Made by a program: the position numbers and the translations under genes
Part shown: positions 8,016 through 15,691 of the stretch, in pieces
Position numbering within the stretch: position 1 is the stretch's first letter
Layout of the letters: every line of letters starts with the position of its first letter
The notes under the pieces: generated by a model
What the model was told of the DNA's origin: nothing
Seen by the model: only the letters and a program-made list of their open reading frames with translations
Database searches by the model: none
Assembly (NCBI GenBank): GCA_025800305.1
Contig: JAOXRY010000220.1
Coordinates: 1-29,110 of the forward strand
Length of the DNA: 29,110 nucleotides
Source: Campylobacterales bacterium
Lineage (GTDB): Bacteria > Campylobacterota > Campylobacteria > Campylobacterales > SZUA-545
Direction of reading: 5' to 3'

Positions 8016-9320
8016 ATGAAAAAATTAATTTTAGTGTTAGGACTGGTTGTATCAGTATACTCTGCAACTTATCAAGATGGAGTGAATCTGTTTAAGTCAA
8101 AAGATTACCAACGAGCTTATGAACTCTTTAATTCCATATTGTTTGATAACTTTTCTAGTGTAAAAGTAAACTACTATCTTGGTAGAAGTGCTTTTGAAAT
8201 AGGAGAATATAATCAAGCTATCGCTTCATACGAAAGAGTTTTAACCTTAGATCCTAACCATCATCTTTCAAGGCTAGAACTGGCAAGAACTTACTTTGTA
8301 TTGAAATTATATCAACAGTCTCAGATAGAATTTGAAACAGTAAAAGAAGGGAAAATTCCAACACAAGTTGTAAAAACAGTAGACTCTTTTTTAGAGTCTA
8401 TAAAGGAGAAAAAGAAAAAGAGTAGATGGAGTGGAAATATTATTCTTGGTGTTAAAAATGACAGTAATGTGTTTAATACTAAAGAAGACGAAAAAAGTTC
8501 TTTAGCTCATATGGAGGGGATTAGTCTAGCAAACTCATATAAAAACAGTAGATATACACTTAGATCTGGTGGTGGAATTTATATGGAAAATTATACAGAT
8601 AGTGAAGGGAAAAAAGGGAACTTTAAGTACCCATATCTATTTGTAGGTCCCCAGCTAGAAAAGGAGAAATACTCTTTTTATATGCCTTTAACAATCTCAT
8701 CATTACAGTATGATAATCAGTGGATTATGAAGATAATTACAGCAAAAGTTGAAGCAACCCACAAAAAAATTCCAGAATTTTTTCTTAAAAGAGAGTTCAA
8801 TTATCTTCAAACCTATGGAGAATTGAGTATTAAAGATCATAGAGATAAAGATAACGGTAAGGATGGAAAAGCCTTTAAGATAGGGGGAATAGGAAAGCAA
8901 CAACACTCAAAGGGAATTTTGACCTATGATATGTCTTACCATATGGAACGAAAAAACAGATCTAGTACAAGATACGATATAGATCACAACCTCTATCAAA
9001 TAAAAGCAGGATTATTAAGTGATAAGTTTAGTAAAAAAGTTATTATTAACATTGAAGGAAGCTTAGGGCTAAGATTTGATAATGATAAACATCTAATCGC
9101 TGATAAATATAGAAACGATAGAACATTAAAATTATCAGCAACAGGAATTTATCCAGTAGGAAAACAAAGTGGATTAATGGGGAATTTAGGTTACACTGTG
9201 AATAAATCTTCTGTCAAGGATTATGATTATAAAAAGATGATAGTAGGGATAAATTACGTGTATAATTTTTCAGATAGACAACTTAGAAGGGTCTATAATA
9301 AGCTAGGAGGTGGCAAATGA
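8016..9320 (+). CDS. Slam-like TPR plus beta-barrel outer-membrane protein (candidate type XI secretion translocon)
   Basis: A 434-residue protein with signal peptide (MKKLILVLGLVVSVYSA). Residues about 20-115 are tetratricopeptide repeats (YYLGRSAFEIGEYNQAIASY, LDPNHHLSRLELARTYF). A helical linker (IPTQVVKTVDSFLESIKEK) leads into a barrel that opens RWSGNIILGVKNDSNVFN. TPR-linker-barrel with a D-S-N-V motif at the first strand is the layout of surface lipoprotein assembly modifiers (Slam, DUF560), which move TbpB-like cargo across the outer membrane. It is slightly shorter than Neisseria Slams and ends past the last strand with a charged tail (RRVYNKLGGGK). AGGAGG (8005-8010) precedes the ATG. 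The stop overlaps the next start by four bases (ATGA), and that next gene encodes the likely cargo. Slam identity is inferred from architecture and context. Confidence 0.7.
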   Translation: MKKLILVLGLVVSVYSATYQDGVNLFKSKDYQRAYELFNSILFDNFSSVKVNYYLGRSAFEIGEYNQAIASYERVLTLDPNHHLSRLELARTYFVLKLYQQSQIEFETVKEGKIPTQVVKTVDSFLESIKEKKKKSRWSGNIILGVKNDSNVFNTKEDEKSSLAHMEGISLANSYKNSRYTLRSGGGIYMENYTDSEGKKGNFKYPYLFVGPQLEKEKYSFYMPLTISSLQYDNQWIMKIITAKVEATHKKIPEFFLKREFNYLQTYGELSIKDHRDKDNGKDGKAFKIGGIGKQQHSKGILTYDMSYHMERKNRSSTRYDIDHNLYQIKAGLLSDKFSKKVIINIEGSLGLRFDNDKHLIADKYRNDRTLKLSATGIYPVGKQSGLMGNLGYTVNKSSVKDYDYKKMIVGINYVYNFSDRQLRRVYNKLGGGK

Positions 9321-10987
9321 AAATACTAGTTTTATTTCTTTTTTTAACAAGTTTTGTTTTAGGAAAAAGTGTTGGAGTTATATCTGCATTAAAAGGTAAT
9401 GTACAAATAGAAAGAGGAGGAAATATACTTCAAGCTCGTCTAGGAAGTAAGGTAGAAGAAAGTGATGGAGTCATTACTTTAAGAAATGGAAAAGCCCAGT
9501 TACTTTTTCAGGACAATACAGTAATTACTGTAGGTAAAAACTCTAAGTTTGTAATAGATCAGTATATTTTTAATGGTGATGAATCTAATGCAAAGTTTGC
9601 TGTCTTAAAAGGTGCTTTTAAAGCGATGACAGGAAAGATAGGAAAATCCCATCCAGAAAAGTTCAAAATATCTACACCTACCTCTACAATAGGGATAAGA
9701 GGAACTCATTTTTTAGGAAATATAACATCAGAAAAAGATTCTGTTGCGTGTACACAAGGAGCTATAGAAGTTGCATCAAACTCAGGAGGAGTTCCTGTTG
9801 AAGTCTTTGCAGGAGAGATTACATTTGTTTCTCCTGGTGAATTACCAACAACACCAAGGGAGTTTTCGCAAAAAGAGATAAAGACTCTTTCAAAAAAGTC
9901 AAGTAGTTCAGACAATGAAAGAACTAATGAAAATGTAGAAACAAATATTGATACAAAACCGAAAAGTGAAGGGGAAAATGTTAAAGCTATAAGTCCTAAA
10001 CAAATGACTCAAAGAGTTGAAAGTATTGTTGAAAATCAATTGGATACAACAAAAAGTATTTCACCAGTATTATCAAGTGCTACATGGCATGGCTTTATTG
10101 TAGGGAAAAAGCAGATAACAGGACAATCTGGTTATACATATGGAGAAAATTCGCTAGTGATAAACAAAGGAGGTGGAAGCTCCTTCTTTGATTACTTTTT
10201 AAATCAACATGGAATATCAGAGAGTCAGGTTAAAAATGCAGATCCAGAAGTATATAAGTTATTACAAACTGTTGCAGTGAATAATATAAAAGGATCTGTA
10301 GAGTTTAATGGTGAAAATTTTTCTTTTGGTACTAAAAATATTACTGGAGAAGGGAATGAGATACATCTAAATCATACTGGATATTATTTTGGTCAAGATA
10401 ATTTTTATACAACTGTAAACGTAGAGGATAACGATTTTGGATACCTTCATACAGAAAAAGAAGGTGAACCATTAAATGGTGTATATTATGATAACAAAGA
10501 CTATGCTGCTTGGGGACATTGGTATCATGCCTCTGGTGGAGAGTACACAGATAGTAATAACGATGGTGTAAACGATAACTATATTAATGCTACAAGTAGC
10601 ACATCAGGATATTGGATTGCTGGAGATGAATCACCATCATCAGTTATTACTGGTTTAATTGAACAAAATAAGCGCATAACATATAGTGGAACAGTTCTTG
10701 GAGATACTTATGGAAATAGTGACTTTAGTTTAACCTTTGATTTTGGTGACAATTCAACCCCAATTAGTGGAAATATGGCAGGGTTCTCAATATCAGGTGG
10801 TGGAAGTATAAGTGGAAATAGTTTTACAACGACTAATGTAGGAACAACTGGTTCAACAATTCAAGGTAAATTTTATGGTCCTGATGCACAGACAGCAGGA
10901 GGAATGTATAAGATAAAAAATGGTTCTTCGACTTATCAAGGAGTTTTTAAATCTAATTCAAAAACACAAGCCCAACCAGAGCATTAA
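9317..10987 (+). CDS. Exported FecR-domain protein with C-terminal TbpB-like barrel (candidate type XI secretion cargo)
   Basis: A 556-residue protein with AGGAGG at 9305-9310. The signal peptide (MKILVLFLFLTSFVLG) has no lipobox, so the protein is not a lipoprotein. Residues about 20-165 are a FecR domain (GVISALKGNVQIERGG, then TVITVGKNSKFVIDQY, then TPTSTIGIRGTHFLG). A charged Ser/Lys/Glu/Asn linker covers about 190-235. The C-terminal part ends in the pattern seen in transferrin-binding-protein-B-like barrels: FSLTFDFG, ISGNSFTT, then GKFYGPDAQTAGGMY (about 517-531) and YQGVFKS. In TbpB and other Slam-dependent proteins this FYGP.A...GG.F..GvF barrel is the export determinant. FecR here is extracytoplasmic, with no sigma or anti-sigma partner nearby, so a peptidoglycan or surface-binding role is more likely than iron signalling. 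Confidence 0.75.
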   Translation: MKILVLFLFLTSFVLGKSVGVISALKGNVQIERGGNILQARLGSKVEESDGVITLRNGKAQLLFQDNTVITVGKNSKFVIDQYIFNGDESNAKFAVLKGAFKAMTGKIGKSHPEKFKISTPTSTIGIRGTHFLGNITSEKDSVACTQGAIEVASNSGGVPVEVFAGEITFVSPGELPTTPREFSQKEIKTLSKKSSSSDNERTNENVETNIDTKPKSEGENVKAISPKQMTQRVESIVENQLDTTKSISPVLSSATWHGFIVGKKQITGQSGYTYGENSLVINKGGGSSFFDYFLNQHGISESQVKNADPEVYKLLQTVAVNNIKGSVEFNGENFSFGTKNITGEGNEIHLNHTGYYFGQDNFYTTVNVEDNDFGYLHTEKEGEPLNGVYYDNKDYAAWGHWYHASGGEYTDSNNDGVNDNYINATSSTSGYWIAGDESPSSVITGLIEQNKRITYSGTVLGDTYGNSDFSLTFDFGDNSTPISGNMAGFSISGGGSISGNSFTTTNVGTTGSTIQGKFYGPDAQTAGGMYKIKNGSSTYQGVFKSNSKTQAQPEH

Positions 10988-12528
10988 ATTTTTACCTTTT
11001 TTTTAGTAAGTGCTGATGCAAGGGCACTTACTATTAAATCGTATTTTTCTCTTGTCTCTTTTTCAGAACGTCCATTACCAGAAAGCTTCTGACCATCTTC
11101 GATCTCTTTTTTTGCCAAAGCTTCTTTTTTAATATCTTGCTCATAAGTTTGATGAGATTTTCTAGCGATCATTTTTTCCAGTCTATCTCTAGTTTTTAAA
11201 AGTTCACTTTCTTTTTTATCTTTTGTCTTTATGTCCTCTTGGTAAGCAGATAGCTGAGTTTCAATATCTTGAGTGATGGTCTTTGGATCTTTATATTTTC
11301 TTTTAAGTTCAATATATTCGCTTCTGATGTTTTTTAAAACTATATAAATTTCTTCAAGTTCTTCATTGCAATTTTTTAATGTCTCTTTTAATTTAGATAA
11401 CTCCTCTTGATTTTCAACAAGTCTTTTAGAAACTTCCTCTTTATCTTTGATAGCTTTTTGTAAAACTTGCTTTTTTTCATTTCTTTTTTGAATATCTAAA
11501 AGTCTTTGTTTTACAACTACTTTGATTAAAGGTATTTGCCACCAAGTTCCCTTTTCATCTTCTATTTTAGGTAGCTGATGTTTGCCACCAGCAGAGACGA
11601 CTACTTCACCGCTAAAATAATTTATAAATATTTCTGCTGTACCTATCTGTTTTACATAACAATAAAGAAGTTTTTTTGCTAACTCTTGATGAATATCCGC
11701 AAAGGCATCTCTTAATATGTAGTTTACAAAGCCATCAACTATAAAGTCTTCATAGTTCAGTTTATTTTTTAAAAATCTTTTAAGACCTTTTTGAAGGTAA
11801 GAGATATGATTTTTCTCATAAGTTTCATTGGTAATTGAAGTAAAATCTAGTCCCATAGAGTAGATAGAGTTCATAATATCTGTTATATGATCTTTCCAGT
11901 TGCCTTCTGCGAAAACCTGTTTTTCTATCCGTTGTAACTCTTCTTGAGGAAGACCATTAAATCGTCCTTCTCTACCTTTTTCACTTTGAATTGGTTTCCC
12001 AATAAGTTCTTTAAAAAGACGAAGAAAGACTTTACCTTTTAAGAAAACAACAACGTCTTTATCTGAAAGTAGAAATACGTCAATAACAGCAGTTTTTATT
12101 AAAGATTTTTTGTCTAGATTTGGATTTTCCATTTCTATTAGATTTTTCAAATGCTTGTAAATTTCTTCATTTAATTCAATAAGATCAGATCTAGGAGCAT
12201 TTTTAATAACTTCATCTTTTTGATTTTCTAAATACTCTTTTATTTTTTCTAGTACCCTTGATGTATTTGCATGGATATCAAAAGGTCTAATACGAATAAC
12301 TATCTTTTCATAGCCTTTAAAAACAACACTTACAACACCTTTTTCTTTAAAAAAATCAATTATTGCTTCACGTATTTCATCTTTTTTAAAAAGGATATCT
12401 TGGTTTTCATCACTGTAAAATGAGAACAAGAAATTGTAAAGCTTCTTAGTATCTTGATCATCAAAGTTATCGAATTTTTTATCAGGAAATCTCTCAAAAA
12501 GAAACTCTGTTGTTTTTTGAAATAACAC
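10984..12528 (-). CDS. Coiled-coil protein of unknown function
   Basis: A 514-residue product. The GTG at 12528 is preferred because GGAGAA (12535-12540) lies six bases upstream; another in-frame GTG two codons earlier directly abuts that motif. The N-terminal two thirds is mixed alpha/beta with no motif I recognise. Residues about 345-490 are a long charged coiled coil (Lys/Glu-rich heptads such as EEVSKRLVENQEELSKLKET), and the chain ends SALASALTKKKVKI. No signal peptide or membrane segment is seen, so it is likely cytosolic. Its start overlaps the stop of the nitroreductase gene by one base (TAGTG). Its stop overlaps the stop of the convergent FecR-type gene by three bases, so the two convergent genes have no spacer or terminator between them. 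Confidence 0.7.
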   Translation of the reverse strand: MLFQKTTEFLFERFPDKKFDNFDDQDTKKLYNFLFSFYSDENQDILFKKDEIREAIIDFFKEKGVVSVVFKGYEKIVIRIRPFDIHANTSRVLEKIKEYLENQKDEVIKNAPRSDLIELNEEIYKHLKNLIEMENPNLDKKSLIKTAVIDVFLLSDKDVVVFLKGKVFLRLFKELIGKPIQSEKGREGRFNGLPQEELQRIEKQVFAEGNWKDHITDIMNSIYSMGLDFTSITNETYEKNHISYLQKGLKRFLKNKLNYEDFIVDGFVNYILRDAFADIHQELAKKLLYCYVKQIGTAEIFINYFSGEVVVSAGGKHQLPKIEDEKGTWWQIPLIKVVVKQRLLDIQKRNEKKQVLQKAIKDKEEVSKRLVENQEELSKLKETLKNCNEELEEIYIVLKNIRSEYIELKRKYKDPKTITQDIETQLSAYQEDIKTKDKKESELLKTRDRLEKMIARKSHQTYEQDIKKEALAKKEIEDGQKLSGNGRSEKETREKYDLIVSALASALTKKKVKI

Positions 12529-13037
12529 TACCACTTCTCCCAGTGGATTTTATCTTGGTCATATCTATTGGCTGGTTTTTTCTCTTCTGCTGGATAGCCA
12601 AAAGCCATCATGTGTGTTGGAATAATATTTTTTGAAAGATTAAAGATCTCTTGAAGTTTTTCTACCCTTTCCATTCTAGGGTAAACACCAATCCATACAC
12701 TTCCAATTCCTAATCCATGGGCTGAAAGATGAAGGTTTTCTACACAAGCAGATGTATCAATTACACCATATTCAAAGTTTACTGCTTTGTCCAGATCGCT
12801 ACAAATAACAATTCCAAAAGAAGCATTCTTAAGCATTGCTCCGTGGGGAGAGACTTGTGAGATCTTTTGAAGGTTCTTTTGTTCTTGAATAACTATAAGC
12901 TCCCAAGGTTGGCAGTTTTTTGCACTTGGAGCAGATAGTCCTGCTTTTAAAATTGTTTCTATATCAGATTTAGAGATCTTATCACTGGTATATTTTCTTA
13001 CACTTCTTCTTGATAAAATTGACTCTTGTAGATCCAT
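12528..13037 (-). CDS. Nitroreductase family flavoprotein
   Basis: A 169-residue protein, normal for the compact nitroreductase family. N-terminal RRSVRKY (10-16) is the FMN phosphate-binding motif. It is followed by LKAGLSAPSAKNCQPWELIVI (30-50), the family's APSA.N.QPW signature, and by GLGIGSVWIGVYPR around 108-121. These enzymes use NAD(P)H and FMN to reduce nitroaromatics, quinones or related compounds; the physiological substrate here is unknown. It starts three bases after the cdsA stop, so it is translationally coupled or co-transcribed with cdsA, and it overlaps the next gene's start. Confidence 0.9.
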   Translation of the reverse strand: MDLQESILSRRSVRKYTSDKISKSDIETILKAGLSAPSAKNCQPWELIVIQEQKNLQKISQVSPHGAMLKNASFGIVICSDLDKAVNFEYGVIDTSACVENLHLSAHGLGIGSVWIGVYPRMERVEKLQEIFNLSKNIIPTHMMAFGYPAEEKKPANRYDQDKIHWEKW

Positions 13038-13039
13038 TC

Positions 13040-13795
13040 TTATAAAAACACCACCATAACAATTGAAGCAAAGAGATACCCATCTGTTCTATCTAAAATA
13101 CCACCATGACCTGGTAAAATATCTCCACTATCTTTTACTCCAGCTTCTCTTTTTAAATAACTTTCAAAAAGATCTCCAAATACAGATGCTACAGAAGCCA
13201 TAAATGAGATAAAAAGTGCTAAAAAGATATTAACCATGGACGCACCAACAAGTGCTCCTAAAATTGTTCCAGCTATTACACCACCACCAACACCTTCAAG
13301 TGTTTTATTTGGGCTTGTTGGGGAAAATGGAGTTTTCCCAATAGATTTTCCTGTGTAGTAAGCTGCTGTGTCCGTCGCTGCAACTACAACGATCATCCAA
13401 AACAGTCCACCCATTCCTTGATTGTTATAAAGTGCTAAAATAAATAGAAATGACGCTGTAGGATAAAGAAATGGTAAGAAGTGCTCTTTGTCCATTTTTT
13501 TACTATAAGCTAAAATACCTGCAAAAATAGCAAATACGATAAATACTAAACCTTCTGGATTTGTTGTAAAATATGCGATAATCCAAATTGCAACAGCATA
13601 AACGTAAAGATTTGTATCTTCAACTTTAAAAAGATTCATCGCTTCATAAAATGCAAACAAGAAAAACCCGCCAAGAACAAGCCATGTAAGGAAGAAACTA
13701 TTGATAAATCCAACAATTAATAGACCTCCAAGAAGTCCAATTGCAGTTAAAAATCTCTCTTTATCCCTATTGTATGCATCAATAATTTTATCCAT
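13040..13795 (-). CDS. cdsA: Phosphatidate cytidylyltransferase
   Basis: A 251-residue inner-membrane enzyme that makes CDP-diacylglycerol from phosphatidate and CTP, the branch point for phosphatidylethanolamine, phosphatidylglycerol and cardiolipin. About seven hydrophobic segments precede the CdsA signature near the C-terminus: SYLKREAGVKDSGDILPGHG (about 212-231), then GILDRTDGY, which contains the conserved KD, PGHGG and DR.D residues. A second conserved stretch, DTAAYYTGKSIGKTPFSPTS, is also present. Weak purine-rich AAAGAGA precedes the ATG. In many relatives cdsA is followed by dxr; here it is followed by a nitroreductase gene. Confidence 0.93.
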   Translation of the reverse strand: MDKIIDAYNRDKERFLTAIGLLGGLLIVGFINSFFLTWLVLGGFFLFAFYEAMNLFKVEDTNLYVYAVAIWIIAYFTTNPEGLVFIVFAIFAGILAYSKKMDKEHFLPFLYPTASFLFILALYNNQGMGGLFWMIVVVAATDTAAYYTGKSIGKTPFSPTSPNKTLEGVGGGVIAGTILGALVGASMVNIFLALFISFMASVASVFGDLFESYLKREAGVKDSGDILPGHGGILDRTDGYLFASIVMVVFL

Positions 13796-13839
13796 GTAAT
13801 CTATCTCTTTCTATTTATTCTCAAGTTTTTGTAGGTGGC

Positions 13840-14859
13840 TTAATCGATTAGTCGATTAATTTTATACGAAAGTTTAACCAAAATCTCATAAGTGATGGTA
13901 TTTAATTGCTTTGCTAGGCTTGTACAGTCATTAAAAATACAGATCTCATCTTCTTCACAGTCTAAAGACATACTATCCATGGAGACTCGTCCTAAGATTC
14001 TTGAACCATTAGGGGTGATATGGTTATGGGCTTCATTAAGTCTAAAAAATCCATCTGCATAACCAATATCATAGGTTGAGATCTTAGTGTCTTCTTTTGC
14101 CTCAAATACACCACCATAACCAACTTTTGTATTTTTTTGTAAAACCCTGGATGAGATCTTTTCTCCCCAAAGTGACATTACTGGTTGGAGATCAAATGAC
14201 CCTATTGTTTCGTCATTTTCACTATATCCATAAATTCCAATACCTATTCTAACCATATCAAAAGAAGCCTCTTCTCCAAGTCTATAGGTTGTAGCAGAGT
14301 TTGCAAGATGAAACATAGGAGTTGGAAGATCTAGGTTTTTGAGTATTTTTAATGTTTTGTTTTTTATTTTTTCAAAGTTTTTTAATTGCCAAAAAGCTTC
14401 TGTTGAAAGCTCATCACTGGATCTAGAGTGGGAAAATACACCTGTTAAAGCTAATTGTTTTGATTGAATAAGATGGATTGCTTTTTCAAGGTTTTCAAGC
14501 TCAATACCATTTCTGTGCATTCCACTATCAACTTTTAACTGTACATTGGATCTTTCAGGAACTTTTTCTATATCTTCTAAAGAGTTAATAGTTATATGAA
14601 AATTTTCTTCTGTTGTTTTTGGGATATCTGAAAGGATTAAGATAAATTGAAAAAAGTCTTTAATTTGTTTAGCTTCCTCTGCTGTTCTTACAACAGCTTT
14701 TTTTATCCCATACTCTTTTGAGAGTTTTGCCATTTCTAGTAGTCCATGACCATAAGCATTATCTTTTAATACAACAGCTATTTTAGATCTATCTGTAACA
14801 GATTCTATTTGCTGTAAATTATGAAAAAAAGCAGATTTTGATAATTTGATGTATGACAT
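13840..14859 (-). CDS. alr: Alanine racemase
   Basis: A 339-residue PLP enzyme that interconverts L- and D-alanine for peptidoglycan. Lys32 lies in VLKDNAYGHG, the PLP lysine motif. KVDSGMHRNG (109-118), RIGIGIYGY (204-212), VGYGGVF (246-252, catalytic Tyr248) and GRVSMD (290-295) are all in place. The chain is somewhat shorter than the usual 360-380. MSYIKLSKSAFFHNL is the expected N-terminus, but no Shine-Dalgarno precedes it. A minus-strand TATAAT lies only seven bases upstream, so the message may be leaderless. The next gene on this strand is cdsA, after a 44-base gap. Confidence 0.93.
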   Translation of the reverse strand: MSYIKLSKSAFFHNLQQIESVTDRSKIAVVLKDNAYGHGLLEMAKLSKEYGIKKAVVRTAEEAKQIKDFFQFILILSDIPKTTEENFHITINSLEDIEKVPERSNVQLKVDSGMHRNGIELENLEKAIHLIQSKQLALTGVFSHSRSSDELSTEAFWQLKNFEKIKNKTLKILKNLDLPTPMFHLANSATTYRLGEEASFDMVRIGIGIYGYSENDETIGSFDLQPVMSLWGEKISSRVLQKNTKVGYGGVFEAKEDTKISTYDIGYADGFFRLNEAHNHITPNGSRILGRVSMDSMSLDCEEDEICIFNDCTSLAKQLNTITYEILVKLSYKINRLID

Positions 14860-14866
14860 AGATCAA

Positions 14867-14872
14867 ATTATA
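14867..14872 (-). promoter_or_regulatory. TATAAT -10 box abutting the alr start
   Basis: A perfect minus-strand TATAAT, in the context TTTTTGTATAATTTG, ends seven bases before the A of the alr ATG. Initiation at the normal distance would begin at or next to the start codon, giving a leaderless transcript. Confidence 0.45.
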
Positions 14873-14891
14873 CAAAAATTAGGATATAGTC

Positions 14892-15101
14892 TTAAGGTTT
14901 ACATACTTTACAAGCTCTAAAGCCATTGGTTTTTGCTTCTTGTTTTGTGTCATAGAAAATTGTATTTTTCCTCAAAGGTTTCCTTGCACTGCAAGAAGGG
15001 AGACAGAATATTTTTGTTGTTTTAACAGCGGTATAAAATATTCCATTGTATTTTGTATCTTTTTTACCAATAAAATCGTACTTTTCTTCTTCAGTAAGCA
15101 T
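14892..15101 (-). CDS. Stand-alone Ada zinc-binding (methylphosphotriester) domain protein
   Basis: A 69-residue protein made entirely of the Ada N-terminal domain. Cys33, Cys37, Cys64 and Cys67 have exactly the spacing of E. coli Ada Cys38/42/69/72, in FCLPSCSARKPLRKN and GFRACKVCKP. In Ada the first of these cysteines accepts a methyl group from a methylphosphotriester and this switches DNA binding. Here no AraC helix-turn-helix and no methyltransferase domain are attached, although the latter is encoded separately by the gene 9 bases upstream (ogt). The protein may be a repair or sensing module working with Ogt, or a relic of a split Ada. The four-cysteine match makes the domain call firm; function is inferred. 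Confidence 0.88.
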   Translation of the reverse strand: MLTEEEKYDFIGKKDTKYNGIFYTAVKTTKIFCLPSCSARKPLRKNTIFYDTKQEAKTNGFRACKVCKP

Positions 15102-15110
15102 TTGAATCCT

Positions 15111-15626
15111 TCAATGTGCTAGAAGATTTTGTTCTAGTTTTAGTAATCTTTTTTTAAGAGGTAAACCACCTCCATAGCCGACTAACTCTCCATTACTTCC
15201 AATAATGCGGTGGCAAGGAATAATCAAAGCTATAGAGTTGGCTCCATTTGCACTGGCAACTGCTCTAACAGCTTTTTCATTATCTATTTTTTTGGCTAAC
15301 TCTAGGTATGTAGATGTGGTTCCATATGGTACTTCCAAAAGAGTATTCCATACTTTTTTTTGAAAGTCAGTCCCTGTAGTAATTATTGGAATATCAAAGT
15401 CTTTTCTTTGTTGATTAAAGTACTCATCAAGTTGTTGTCTTGTTTTTTCAAGTATAGAGTCATCTTGTTCTACAAATACTGCATTAAAACCTTTTTTCAA
15501 TCTATTATCTACACTTTGTCTAAGTTTTCTATATCTAAAGTCCAACAGACAAAGTTGATTATTGAAAGAACCTAAAATAAAATTTCCATAGTTGTTTTTG
15601 TAGTATTGTATATTGATTTGATTCAT
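15111..15626 (-). CDS. ogt: Methylated-DNA--protein-cysteine methyltransferase (O6-alkylguanine repair)
   Basis: A 171-residue suicide alkyltransferase that removes O6-alkyl groups from guanine. The active-site IPCHRI (Cys138), the helix-turn-helix region (FQKKVWNTLLEVPYGTTSTY), the Arg finger in RAVASANGAN (Arg121) and the C-terminal GYGGGLPLKKRLLKLE are intact. The length is that of Ogt-type enzymes. It is encoded upstream of the isolated Ada zinc domain with a 9-base gap, so together they supply the two repair domains of Ada as separate proteins. A Crp/Fnr-type regulator gene lies 65 bases upstream on the same strand. Confidence 0.93.
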   Translation of the reverse strand: MNQINIQYYKNNYGNFILGSFNNQLCLLDFRYRKLRQSVDNRLKKGFNAVFVEQDDSILEKTRQQLDEYFNQQRKDFDIPIITTGTDFQKKVWNTLLEVPYGTTSTYLELAKKIDNEKAVRAVASANGANSIALIIPCHRIIGSNGELVGYGGGLPLKKRLLKLEQNLLAH

Positions 15627-15691
15627 GTTTTGCCTTGAGTTAGTTTGAGAAAACTTTAGCAGAACAGAAGATATATTTCATTCACCTAGAT

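Noticed and set aside
9317..10987. FecR-type regulator of an iron-uptake sigma factor
   Set aside because: The protein has a cleavable signal peptide rather than an inner-membrane anchor with a cytoplasmic anti-sigma part, and no ECF sigma factor or TonB receptor is nearby.
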